A DNA stretch of 64,000 bases from Elusimicrobiota bacterium (GTDB lineage: Bacteria > Elusimicrobiota > Elusimicrobia > UBA1565 > UBA9628), in contig JAGWUP010000003.1 of the NCBI GenBank assembly GCA_028868375.1, positions 219,048 through 283,047 on the forward strand, given 5' to 3'. The notes under the pieces are model-generated. The model was not told the origin of the DNA. It worked only from the letters and a program-made list of their open reading frames with translations, and searched no databases. The position numbers were made by a program, and so were the translations under genes. The first letter of the stretch is position 1. The number at the start of each line of letters is the position of its first letter. Below are positions 50,919 through 59,011 of the stretch, one piece after another.

Positions 50919-51677
50919 CTAGGGCTTGAGCGCCGCCAGGGTCAGCAGCCAGCGAGCCTCGCGCTCCAAATCCTTCAGGGACTCGTAGCCCATCTGGCGC
51001 ACCGGCCGGCCTTCCAGCAGGCCGCGCGCTCCGGCGTTGAGGCCGGCGGCGCGCTCCTCGAAGGCCTGCAGCAGGCGCTTGAAGTTGCCGGGCGCGTCGT
51101 AGCCCTTGCGCTGGCCCAGGCAGGAAAAATCGAAGGCGTGGGCCGCCACGCGCAGGCGCCGCGGCGGCTGGCCGACGTAAAGGTCCAGGTAGTAGAGCAG
51201 GTCGCTGGAGGAAATGGTCTTTTCCACCACCTTCTTGCCCCCGCCGAACAGCCCCACGGGCATGCCGGTGGCCAGGGACAAGCCGATCTGCAGGGCGCGC
51301 TTGCCGCTTCCCGGCCCCTCCTCCTCGCGCACGACGCGCGAGCGGCGCTCCACGAACGCGGCCGCCGCGAGGAGCTTGACCGGGGCCAGATCCAGCCGCA
51401 GGCTGCGGACCTGCTCGACGGCGGGAAGCTCCTCGACCAGGTTGGCCGGAATCGCCGCGGCGGCAATCGACGCCGCCAAGAGCGCGCTTTCCTCGCGGCG
51501 CGCCTGCCCCTCCTCTATATCCACGGCCACCAGGCCCCAGCAGCGCCGCATGGGGCCGACCAGATCGACCTCGGGGCAGCCGCGGACCGGGGCCAGGGCC
51601 CGGGCCAGGGCCGCGGGGTCGCCTAAAGCGCCCTTGAGCAGCACGCAGTAGCGCAACGCCTCCACGGCTCTCAGCAT
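50919..51677 (-). CDS. Unknown cytoplasmic protein, partner of rluA
   Basis: A 252-residue soluble protein without a recognised family. It begins MLRAVEALRYCVLLKG; later blocks are VDLVGPMRRCWGLVAVDIEEGQA, LRLDLAPVKLLAAAAFVERRSRVV and VGLFGGGKKVVEKTISSSDLLYYLDLYVG. No signal peptide. The start ATG at 51677 is preferred because it sits just outside the divergent promoter region. It precedes rluA in the same direction. Confidence 0.6.
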   Translation of the reverse strand: MLRAVEALRYCVLLKGALGDPAALARALAPVRGCPEVDLVGPMRRCWGLVAVDIEEGQARREESALLAASIAAAAIPANLVEELPAVEQVRSLRLDLAPVKLLAAAAFVERRSRVVREEEGPGSGKRALQIGLSLATGMPVGLFGGGKKVVEKTISSSDLLYYLDLYVGQPPRRLRVAAHAFDFSCLGQRKGYDAPGNFKRLLQAFEERAAGLNAGARGLLEGRPVRQMGYESLKDLEREARWLLTLAALKP

Positions 51678-51714
51678 AGCCCGCCCCGAGCGCCATTGCA
51701 AGCCCGCGAAGTGC

Positions 51715-51720
51715 TAGAAT
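51715..51720 (+). promoter_or_regulatory. TAGAAT box before the Cys-rich small protein
   Basis: TAGAAT 6 bases before the ATG at 51727, with a TTGCAA at 51696-51701 at a short 13-base spacing, like the layout at 24,248. Confidence 0.4.
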
Positions 51721-51726
51721 GCGGGC

Positions 51727-51963
51727 ATGGCGGCCAAGACGAAACCGGGCGCTACGGCCGGCGGCGCCGGCGGGACCTACGTCTTTGACGAAACCCTGGG
51801 GAAGGTCGTGCGCGTCTCCAAGGACATCCCGAAGGTGGCCTCAAAGCGCGGCGGCGCCAAGAACGCCACGGACCGCGCCGGCGGCTCCTGCGGCGAGGGC
51901 TCCTGCGGCGGCCCGAGCGCCGGCGGCTCCTGCTGCGGCATGGGCGGCTGCCGGGACTCCTGA
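51727..51963 (+). CDS. Small Gly/Cys-rich protein
   Basis: A 78-residue protein: a Gly/Ala N-terminus, a central TYVFDETLGKVVRVSKDIPKVASKR, and a C-terminal tail in which six Cys alternate with Gly and Ser (GGSCGEGSCGG, GGSCCGMGGC). There is no signal peptide. The tail resembles modified-peptide cores or metal-binding tails, but I do not recognise the family. One base overlaps the next gene, an exported propeller protein followed by an oligopeptide-binding protein, so it is the first gene of a three-gene operon. Confidence 0.7.
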   Translation: MAAKTKPGATAGGAGGTYVFDETLGKVVRVSKDIPKVASKRGGAKNATDRAGGSCGEGSCGGPSAGGSCCGMGGCRDS

Positions 51964-52616
51964 TGCTTTCCCGCGCGCTGCTGGCCCTGCTGCTCGCGGC
52001 CTCGGCGCATGCGCAATTGGGAAGCGGCGGCGACGTGCTGACCGCCCGCGACCAGCACGGCAACATCGCGGCCGTCTACAACGAATTCGACGGCCGCTTC
52101 CATTCCATGCAGATCGTCCGCATGACCGCGCGCGGCGAGACGGTCTGGAACGTGACGCACTCCAACAGCTATTACGACAAAGCCTACGCGGCCGCCATGG
52201 ACTCGCAGGCGGACGTCCTGCTGGCCGGGGAGCGCCGAACCGACGGCAGGCGCAGCTTCCTCACCCTCAAGTACGACCACGACGGCAACTTCGTTTGGGA
52301 AGCCGTCTCCGACCGGCACGACTGCGCGGCGATGTACCTGTCCCTCGATCGCGACGACAACGCCTTCGTGGCCGGCGTCTGCCGCCGGCGGGACGGCTTC
52401 CCCGTGCTCCTCGTCAAGTATTCCCCGGACGGCCGCGAGCTCTGGTCGCGCATCTACGACGGCGGCGGGCGCAACTACCTTCACGGCCTGCTGGTCGACT
52501 ACACCGGCAACGCCATGCTCAGCGTGGAGACGGTCTTCGGCAACTTCCACGACGGCTCCTACGCCATGCGCACGGTCGTCTTCGCCCCGGACGGGAGGCA
52601 AGCCGATGTCCGCTAA
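51963..52616 (+). CDS. Exported SBBP/propeller-like protein
   Basis: A 217-residue protein with a signal peptide (MLSRALLALLLAASAHA) and four or so repeats of the type D-x-x-G-N-x-x-x-x-x-x-Y/F-x-x-x-W (DQHGNIAAVYNEFDG, YDHDGNFVWEAV, DRDDNAFVAGV, YSPDGRELWSRIYDGGG). These are bead-like beta-propeller repeats found in surface-associated proteins. Its stop overlaps the substrate-binding protein by 11 bases. Confidence 0.75.
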   Translation: MLSRALLALLLAASAHAQLGSGGDVLTARDQHGNIAAVYNEFDGRFHSMQIVRMTARGETVWNVTHSNSYYDKAYAAAMDSQADVLLAGERRTDGRRSFLTLKYDHDGNFVWEAVSDRHDCAAMYLSLDRDDNAFVAGVCRRRDGFPVLLVKYSPDGRELWSRIYDGGGRNYLHGLLVDYTGNAMLSVETVFGNFHDGSYAMRTVVFAPDGRQADVR

Positions 52617-54366
52617 AAGCCTGGCCGCGGCGGCCCTGCTGGCGCTGGCGATCTCTCCGGCAAGCGGCGCCCCCGCGGCCGCCATCCGCAATCCCGGCGT
52701 CTACGTCCACCTGCTGCCCCGCCCCTGGCTGGAGCTGGACCCGGCGGAGGCCTTCGACACCGTTTCCTTGATACCGGTCGGCAACGTCTACGAATCCCTG
52801 GTCACCTACGAGAACATCAAGCATCCCGGCCGCATCATTCCCTTTCTCGCCTCGCGGGTGCCGACGCGCGCCGACGGCCTGCTCTCGGCGGACGGCCGCA
52901 TCTACCGCTTTCCCATTCGCAAGGACGTCCGCTTCCAGGACGGCAGGCCGCTGACCCCGCAGGACGTGCGCTACTCCATCCTGCGCTTCATGCTGCAGGA
53001 CGGCCCCGGCGGCCCGGCAAGCCTGCTCTTGGAGCCCATCTTCGGCCTCTCCTCCACCCGCGGCCCGGACGGACGCCTCCAGCTCGGCTACAAAGAGGCC
53101 GCCGCCGCGGTCCGCGTCGAGGGCGACGACGTCGTCGTGGAGCTCAAGCGCCCCAGCGAGCAGTTCCTCAAGGTCCTGGCCGCCCTGCCCCTGGTCGTCT
53201 CCCGCTCCTGGTGCGCGGAGCACGGCGAATGGGACGGCGGCGAGGCCTCCTGGAAGCGCTACAACGGCCGCCCGGACGGGCAATCCTACCTCGACTCCCA
53301 CATGAACGGCACCGGCCCCTTCATGCTCGAGACGCTCGCCCCCGATATGCTGGTGCTGGCGCGCAATCCCCATTACTGGCGCAAGCCCGCCGCCCTCTCC
53401 GAGGTCTACCTTCGCGTCGTGCGCAACCCCGCCACCCGCCTCTGGATGCTGGAAAACGGCGACGCCGACTCCGCCTATCTCGAGGACCAGAACTACGAGG
53501 ACGCCTCCGACATCTCCGGCGTGCGCATCATCGATCCCCCCTACCACACCAGCTTGGGCGAGACCTTGTTCTTCACCTTCGCCATCGACCCCGCCTCGCC
53601 GTATTTGGGCTCGGGAAAGCTGGACGGCGACGGCATCCCGCCGGACTTCTTCTCTGACGCCGACGTGCGCCGCGGCTTCGCCGCCGCCATCGACTACGAA
53701 GGCTACCTGCGCCGCGGCCTGGGCCGCCGCGGGCTGCGCGCCAACTCCGCCTTTCCCGCCTCCCTGCTGCTCAAGCAGCCCAAGGTCGCGCCCCGCTACG
53801 ACATCGCGGCCGCGCGGCAAGACTTCCAGCGGGCCTGGGGCGGACGCCTCTGGAAGCGGGGCTTCACCCTCACCCTGGCCTTCAACCCCGGCTCGGCCAG
53901 CCGGCGCGTGCTGGCGGACATCCTCAAGGCCGGACTGGCCAAGGTCAATCCCCTCTTCAAGCTCAGAATCCTCGTCCTGCCCACCGAACGCTTCTACGAC
54001 GCCCTGGAGGCCCACCGGCTCCCGCTCTTCGTCGACGGCTACGACCCGGACTATCCCGACCCCCTCTCCATGGCCTTGGGCTTGCTCTACAGCGGCGGCT
54101 ACTACCCCCGCGCCCAGCGCTTCTCCGACCCCGGGCTAGACGCCTTAATCGAGAAGGCCGAGACCATGGCCGGCGGCGCCCAGCGCCACGACCTCTTGCG
54201 CCAGGCCATCCGCCGCGCCGCGCAGGACCTGCCCCAAATCTACACCTACAACCCGACCCGCATGCGCGCCCGCCGCTCCTGGGTCGTCGAGACCGCCCCG
54301 CTCCAGAACGTCAACAACCTCAACCTGGAGAACTCGCCGTACTTCTACTCCCTCTCCAAGCGCTAG
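52606..54366 (+). CDS. Family 5 (oligopeptide/nickel) ABC substrate-binding protein
   Basis: A 586-residue exported protein with a signal peptide (MSAKSLAAAALLALAISPASG). VYESLVTYENIKHPGRIIPFLASR, FPIRKDVRFQDGRPLTPQDVRYSILR and NGTGPFMLETLAPDMLVLARNPHYWRKP are the DppA/OppA blocks. Family members bind peptides, and some bind modified peptides or metals. No permease or ATPase follows, so it acts alone or with distant partners. Operon with the Cys-rich small protein and propeller protein. Confidence 0.88.
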   Translation: MSAKSLAAAALLALAISPASGAPAAAIRNPGVYVHLLPRPWLELDPAEAFDTVSLIPVGNVYESLVTYENIKHPGRIIPFLASRVPTRADGLLSADGRIYRFPIRKDVRFQDGRPLTPQDVRYSILRFMLQDGPGGPASLLLEPIFGLSSTRGPDGRLQLGYKEAAAAVRVEGDDVVVELKRPSEQFLKVLAALPLVVSRSWCAEHGEWDGGEASWKRYNGRPDGQSYLDSHMNGTGPFMLETLAPDMLVLARNPHYWRKPAALSEVYLRVVRNPATRLWMLENGDADSAYLEDQNYEDASDISGVRIIDPPYHTSLGETLFFTFAIDPASPYLGSGKLDGDGIPPDFFSDADVRRGFAAAIDYEGYLRRGLGRRGLRANSAFPASLLLKQPKVAPRYDIAAARQDFQRAWGGRLWKRGFTLTLAFNPGSASRRVLADILKAGLAKVNPLFKLRILVLPTERFYDALEAHRLPLFVDGYDPDYPDPLSMALGLLYSGGYYPRAQRFSDPGLDALIEKAETMAGGAQRHDLLRQAIRRAAQDLPQIYTYNPTRMRARRSWVVETAPLQNVNNLNLENSPYFYSLSKR

Positions 54367-54381
54367 GCAGGGCAAATCCGC

Positions 54382-54387
54382 TAGAAT
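54382..54387 (+). promoter_or_regulatory. TAGAAT box before the ClC gene
   Basis: TAGAAT 7 bases before the ATG at 54395. The box overlaps an in-frame ATG at 54386, a reason to choose 54395 as the start. Confidence 0.4.
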
Positions 54388-54394
54388 GCCGGCG

Positions 54395-55726
54395 ATGGCC
54401 AGCGCTCCGCGCCTGCCTCCCCGCCGACTTCTCGTCGTCTCCGCCCTAGCGACCGCTCTCGGCGGCCTGATGGCCTTCGGGGCCAAGGCCATCCTCTGGC
54501 TCATCGCCGCCATCACAAATCTCTCCTTCTACGGGCGCCTTTCCGCTGCCCCGATCACGCCGACTCATCATCACCTGGGAGCCTGGGTGATCCTGGTGCC
54601 AACCGCAGGCGGAATCCTCGTCGGACTGATGGCCAGATATGGAAGCCGCGGCATCCAGGGCCACGGCATTCCGGAGGCGATGGAGCAGGTGCTCTTCAAG
54701 GAGAGCCGGGTCGAACCGAGAATCCTGGCCCTCAAGCCCCTCTCGACCGCAGTCGTGATCGGGACCGGCGGACCATTCGGCGCGGAGGGCGTCGTGATCG
54801 CCACCGGCGGCGCGCTGGGCTCCCTGATCGGCCAGCGATTGGCCGCCTCGCCGCTCGAAAGAAAGATACTGCTGGCCGCAGGGGCCGCAGCCGGCCTCTC
54901 AGCCGCCTTCGGCGCGCCGATCGCGGCGGTCCTGCTGGCCGTCGAACTCTTGCTCTTCGAATTCCATCCGCGCTCGCTGATTCCCGTCTCGCTGGCAAGC
55001 GCCGCCGCGGCAGCACTGCGCGCCAAAATCCTGAGCCCAGGGCCGCTCTTCGCGATCCCGCCCGTCACGACGGCCTCGAGCTCGGCCTTTCTTCCCTATG
55101 CCGCGCTCGGCCTCTTCATGGGCTTGCTGGCCGTCGCCGTCGTCGGCGCCGTCGCCTTCGTCGAGAGAGGCTTCGAGCGCTTGCCGATCCACTGGATGTG
55201 GCTGCCCGCCGCGGGAGCGCTGGCCATCGGCCTGCTCGGCTGGAGCGATCCGCGCGTTTTCGGCCCCGGCTACGACCTCATCGGCGGAATTTTGAGCGGC
55301 GGGTTCGGCTCCGAACAGGCCGTCCATATCGGCGCCCTCAAACTCGCGGCCTGGATTCTCGGAGTCGCCAGCGCGACCTCTTCCGGGACGTTGGCGCCGC
55401 TGCTGCTCATCGGAGCCGGCGCCGGCCTCGGATTTGCGCGCGTCTTCTCCACGGTCTTCCATGCCGCGGCCCTTGATCCGCGCTTGGCGGCGCTCGTAGG
55501 ACTGGCCGCGTTCTTTGGAGGCATCTCCGGAGCATTCTTATCGGCGATGATGCTGGCGATCGAGACGACCTGGCAAGCTCACGCCTTTATGCCGCTTCTG
55601 ACCTCATGCTCGGTGTCCTACCTGGTCTGCCGCCTCCTCTCCAACGAAAACATCATGACGCAGAAGTTCGCCCGCCAGGGCAGGCCGGTTCCGGCCGGCT
55701 ACGCGGCCGACGACCCTCCCTCGTAA
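54395..55726 (+). CDS. ClC-family chloride channel/antiporter
   Basis: A 443-residue integral membrane protein. GHGIPEAMEQVL, the GGPFGAEGVVIATGGALGSLIGQ block and the second-half SGTLAPLLLIGAGAGLGFARVF are the anion-site loops of ClC proteins. The usual GSGIP Ser is replaced by GHGIP, a feature of a subgroup that may change ion preference (fluoride or other anions). No C-terminal CBS domains. Single gene, convergent with the Crp-like regulator. Confidence 0.88.
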   Translation: MASAPRLPPRRLLVVSALATALGGLMAFGAKAILWLIAAITNLSFYGRLSAAPITPTHHHLGAWVILVPTAGGILVGLMARYGSRGIQGHGIPEAMEQVLFKESRVEPRILALKPLSTAVVIGTGGPFGAEGVVIATGGALGSLIGQRLAASPLERKILLAAGAAAGLSAAFGAPIAAVLLAVELLLFEFHPRSLIPVSLASAAAAALRAKILSPGPLFAIPPVTTASSSAFLPYAALGLFMGLLAVAVVGAVAFVERGFERLPIHWMWLPAAGALAIGLLGWSDPRVFGPGYDLIGGILSGGFGSEQAVHIGALKLAAWILGVASATSSGTLAPLLLIGAGAGLGFARVFSTVFHAAALDPRLAALVGLAAFFGGISGAFLSAMMLAIETTWQAHAFMPLLTSCSVSYLVCRLLSNENIMTQKFARQGRPVPAGYAADDPPS

Positions 55727-55733
55727 ACCCCTC

Positions 55734-56378
55734 CTAGTCGACGCCGCCGCGCAGGATTTGCGGCTTGAGGACTTTGATGCGCTTCCAGCGCGCCTCGACC
55801 AGCCCCTCCTCGCGCAGGCGCCCAAGCACCCGGATGGCGGTCTCCACGGTCGTCGCCGCCATGTCGGCGATCTCCTCGCGGCCCAGGCGCAATTCCGGAC
55901 CGATCCTCGAGGAAAGCAGCCACAGGATGTAGGCGATGCGGCGCGGGGCGGGCTCCTTGGCCAGCGCCCGCAAGGCCTGCGAGTGCCGCAGATGCTCGCC
56001 CACGTCGCCGTAAACCGCCTGGGAGAAGGGCGGCAGGGCCATCAGCTCGGAGAAATCCTTGGCGCCGACGCGGTAGAGCTCGCAGTCCTGCAGGCAGACC
56101 GCGTCGAGCGGATAGGGCTTGCGATCAAGGACGGGCATCATCCCGAAAAAATGCCCGGGCACGATGATCTCGAGGATCACCGGGCGGGCCCTCGGCGACA
56201 ACTTCACCGCCTTGACCAAGCCCGAGCGCAAGAGATAGGCGGCTTGGGCCGGCTCGCCCTCGCAGAAGATCGCCTCGCCGCGTGAATAGCGCCGCAAGAA
56301 AAAGCCGCGCGCGGCGCGCCGCGACCGCTCGGCGTCGAGGCCCTTAAAAAACGGCAAGCGCGGCAGGTAGGGATCCAC
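55734..56378 (-). CDS. Crp/Fnr-family transcription regulator
   Basis: A 214-residue regulator with an N-terminal cNMP-type beta-roll (FFLRRYSRGEAIFCEGEPAQAAYLLRSGLVKAVKLS, VPGHFFGMMP) and a C-terminal winged helix (RLGREEIADMAATTVETAIRVLGRLREEGLVEA). The Cys pattern of oxygen-sensing FNR is absent from the N-terminus. The GTG start at 56378 has a GGAG site 8 bases upstream. It may control the multihaem respiratory genes, but no binding site was verified. Confidence 0.87.
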   Translation of the reverse strand: MDPYLPRLPFFKGLDAERSRRAARGFFLRRYSRGEAIFCEGEPAQAAYLLRSGLVKAVKLSPRARPVILEIIVPGHFFGMMPVLDRKPYPLDAVCLQDCELYRVGAKDFSELMALPPFSQAVYGDVGEHLRHSQALRALAKEPAPRRIAYILWLLSSRIGPELRLGREEIADMAATTVETAIRVLGRLREEGLVEARWKRIKVLKPQILRGGVD

Positions 56379-56379
56379 G

Positions 56380-57287
56380 GATGCGCTCCAAGACCACGAT
56401 GATACAATCTTTCCGCCCGCCTCTCTCGCGCTCGGCAGCCGCTCGCGCCGGGCGGCCTCTCGCGCCGGGCGGCCGCTCATCCGCCCCCCAAGCCTCGGCG
56501 CCTATCTAGAAGCCCAACTGGGCCAGGTCGATGTCCATGTCCATGCGCGCGGGCGCGCGGTGCCGACGGCCGACGGAGCCTTCGTGATGGCGCAGGTCGA
56601 GCGCGTCTACGACTTGCTCGAGGGAATCTCGCTGGAGCTGGAGGGCCGCTCGCCGGGCGGCCCCGCGCTGCTGCGCGTGGGCAGCCGAGAGATGATCACG
56701 AACTATCTCCTGGCGCCGTCATTGCGCGCCTTCCGCGCCAAGTACCCGGACACGCGCTTCGGCGTCCACGAGCTGGGCGCGCGCGAGATGGCCGACGCGC
56801 TCAAGAAGGACTGGATCGACTTCGCCTTCTACTATCACGGCGAGATCCCCGACCCCGAGATCGAGGTCCGCCGCCTGGGCGCCTTGCGCTCCCACCTCTA
56901 CGCCTCGCGCCGCCTGCTTGCGCGCGGCCGCGTCCCCAAAACCCTCGAGGACGCGCTCAAGCTCCCCTTCATCGCCCCGCGCTACTTCCGCGCCGACCCC
57001 TCCCAGCCCAGCGTCGACGGCTTCCCCGACCAGCGCTGGCCGCGCGACGTCCGCTTCGAGGCAGAGTTCCTGGAGACCCACCGCCGCTTCGTCCTCGACG
57101 GCCTGGCCGCCGCCGTCCTCCCCGACTTCAGCATCCGCGACGAACGCCGCCGCGGCCTGCTCGTCGAGCTCCCCGGCCCGCCCCTCGGCCGCGAAATCTA
57201 CTTTCTCAAGCGCCGCGGCCGCCCCTTGCGGTCGGCGTGGGCCTCTTCATCAAGACCCTGGTCCGCACGATCTCGAAGCTGCGCTGA
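56380..57287 (+). pseudogene. LysR-family regulator (NhaR-like) with frameshift and missing start
   Basis: The plus-strand frame from about 56380 has a recognisable LysR helix-turn-helix (RSRRAASRAG, PPSLGAYLEAQLG, RGRAVPTADGAFV) and an effector domain (ALLRVGSREMITNYLLAPSL, LGAREMADALKKDWIDFAFYYHG). No ATG, GTG or TTG precedes the HTH in this frame; the first is GTG 56560, after it. At about 57,228 the frame shifts: the true C-terminus VGVGLFIKTLVRTISKLR is read in another frame and stops at TGA 57285-57287. A one-base deletion in CCCTTGCGGTC explains it. So the gene is either a real pseudogene or two sequencing errors in GC-rich sequence. Divergent from the Crp-like gene. Confidence 0.75.
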
Positions 57288-57331
57288 AGAAGCCGGCTAT
57301 TCAATGCCTCATTATGCGAGGCCGAATCGGC

Positions 57332-57360
57332 TTGCCTTGTCCATGCCCTTGTGCTAACAT
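57332..57360 (+). promoter_or_regulatory. Promoter of tRNA-fMet
   Basis: TTGCCT (57332-57337), 17-base spacer, TAACAT (57355-57360), 5 bases before the mature tRNA. Confidence 0.5.
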
Positions 57361-57365
57361 TACAT

Positions 57366-57442
57366 TGCGGGGTAGAGCAGCCCGGTAGCTCGCAAGGCTC
57401 ATAACCTTGAGGTCGCTGGTTCAAATCCAGCCCCCGCAACCA
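57366..57442 (+). tRNA. Initiator tRNA-Met (CAT), CCA encoded
   Basis: A 77-base cloverleaf with the initiator-type D arm GAGCAGCCCGGTAGCTC, anticodon CAT at 57400-57402, GGTTCAAATCC T arm and an encoded CCA end. The first base is T facing A72 (a weak pair instead of the usual C1-A72 mismatch). The anticodon stem has two rather than three consecutive G-C pairs near the loop. It remains the best initiator candidate because of its D arm and acceptor sequence. Confidence 0.9.
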
Positions 57443-57471
57443 TTTAGACTCGTTTCTCGACGGAGAAAGTG

Positions 57472-57503
57472 AAAAACCCTGGTGCTAAGCACTGGGGTTT
57501 TTC
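57472..57503 (+). terminator. Terminator after tRNA-fMet
   Basis: AAAAACCC (57472-57479) pairs with GGGTTTTT (57495-57502) around an inner GTGC-TAA-GCAC hairpin, ending in TTTTTC. Confidence 0.85.
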
Positions 57504-57550
57504 TTTGTCCGGAAAGGCTCCATTGCATCAAGGTTAGTGGGGGTCGAGAA

Positions 57551-58519
57551 ATGGAAACGGCTACCGAGTTCGGTCGCAGCAGCAGCGCGAAGGTGCCCCT
57601 TTCGCATGCCTATGAGGCATTCCACCTCAGATGCCGGGCGCAGAATCTCACGGCCGGCACCTGCGGCTGGTACAAGAGCCGCCTAGGTCTCTTCGGGCAA
57701 TTCCTAGAATCGAAGGGCGTCGCTCTCGCCTGCGAGGTCACGCCGCATCTGATCCGGATGTATCTCGAAAAGATGCGCGAGGCCGGCAACTGCTCGGGCC
57801 TGATCGCGCGCGACTACGGCGCCTTCAAATGCTTCTTCCGCTTCCTGGCGCGCGAACGCCTCATCCCGCAGAACCCGATCACCCTCGTTGAAAAGCCGAG
57901 GATGGAGGACAAGGTCATCCGGCCGCTCTCTCTGGATCAGGCCCGGCTCGTTCTTTCCAAGATCAACCAGAAGCGCTTCGACGGCCAGAGGCTTTGGACC
58001 GTCGCGGTGGTGATCCTGGACACGGGCCTGAGGTCGGCCGAGGTCGTCGGGTTGCGAAAAGACGAGATCGACTTCCAGAAAGGCGTCCTGCGCGTCATGG
58101 GCAAGGGCAACAAGGAGCGCGAGGTGCCTTTCAGCACGACGGCCAAGCAAGCGCTCTGGAACTACCTGGTTCGGCGCGGCGATATCCCGGGCCAGGACTT
58201 GGTCTTCACCAGCCACTTCGGCAGGAGGCTGGATCGCTCCTGGATCATCAGGTCGTTCAGGTGCCTGAGCAAGCGCGCCGGCATCCAAGGAGTCCGGCTG
58301 TCGGCCCATACCCTGCGGCACACGTTCGCCACTCAATACATTCTGAACGGCGGCGACGTCTTCAGCCTCCAGCGAATCCTCGGGCACTCGACGCTGGAGA
58401 TGGTCCAGAGATACGTCGGCCTGGCCAACCGAGACATGTCGCTGCTTCACCAGAGGTTCAGCCCGCTGGAACGCATGGGAATCGTGCCCGGCGCCAAGCG
58501 GCGAGTGCTTGTCCGCTAA
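57551..58519 (+). CDS. Tyrosine recombinase/integrase (XerC/D-like)
   Basis: A 322-residue recombinase. The N-terminal SAM-like DNA-binding domain spans about 15-110; the catalytic domain has Arg161 (DTGLRSAE), a Lys near 185-188 (GKGNKER), H253-T-L-R256-H, H279 (ILGHS) and Tyr288 (VQRYVG), the full set of active-site residues. ATG 57551 was chosen over upstream in-frame starts that fall in the terminator. It is 109 bases behind an initiator tRNA gene, the classic arrangement of an element integrated at a tRNA 3' end. It may also be a resident Xer protein. A membrane-protein gene follows with a strong GGAGG site. Confidence 0.9.
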   Translation: METATEFGRSSSAKVPLSHAYEAFHLRCRAQNLTAGTCGWYKSRLGLFGQFLESKGVALACEVTPHLIRMYLEKMREAGNCSGLIARDYGAFKCFFRFLARERLIPQNPITLVEKPRMEDKVIRPLSLDQARLVLSKINQKRFDGQRLWTVAVVILDTGLRSAEVVGLRKDEIDFQKGVLRVMGKGNKEREVPFSTTAKQALWNYLVRRGDIPGQDLVFTSHFGRRLDRSWIIRSFRCLSKRAGIQGVRLSAHTLRHTFATQYILNGGDVFSLQRILGHSTLEMVQRYVGLANRDMSLLHQRFSPLERMGIVPGAKRRVLVR

Positions 58520-58530
58520 GGAGGAAGCCT

Positions 58531-58953
58531 ATGACTGATGCGACGATGAGTCGAGAAAACTCCTGCCTTTCCTGGGGCGAGCGCGACTGGTGGCCGCTGA
58601 CCCGGCTGCTGACCGTGGGACTGGCCTTCGGCCTGCTGGCCCACTGGAAGCTCGGCTGGAACCCGGTCGCGCGAGACCTGTGGGCTCTGCCCGGAGGAAT
58701 CCTGACGATCCTCTCTTTCGTCGTCCTGCTGTCGCCTGCCATGGCGCATGTCTGCCTCGTTGTGCTGGCGATCCCCATGTGCGGGATCATCATGCTCAAC
58801 GACTGGCTCTACGATCTCAGCCGCGCGAGTTGCCGGGTCTTCCTCGGAACGCGCTCCCGCGTCGTCCTTGATCTCGCGGGCTTGAGCGGAGAGATCGCGC
58901 TCTTCGGGTTGCTGTTCTATCTCCTGAAGGTCTACCTGCTCGCTCGACTCTGA
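58531..58953 (+). CDS. Small membrane protein
   Basis: A 140-residue protein with three to four hydrophobic segments (LTVGLAFGLLAHWKLGW, GILTILSFVVLLSPAMAHVCLVVLAIPMCGIIML, IALFGLLFYLLKVYLLA). Start ATG has an AAGGAGGAA site 6 bases upstream. It follows the recombinase by 11 bases and precedes the efflux genes. Function unknown. Confidence 0.75.
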   Translation: MTDATMSRENSCLSWGERDWWPLTRLLTVGLAFGLLAHWKLGWNPVARDLWALPGGILTILSFVVLLSPAMAHVCLVVLAIPMCGIIMLNDWLYDLSRASCRVFLGTRSRVVLDLAGLSGEIALFGLLFYLLKVYLLARL

Positions 58954-59011
58954 GAGCGGCGCGAAATTCAGCGAGCCGCTTCCCCCGGAATTTCATAGGA
59001 TAAAGCTCGTG

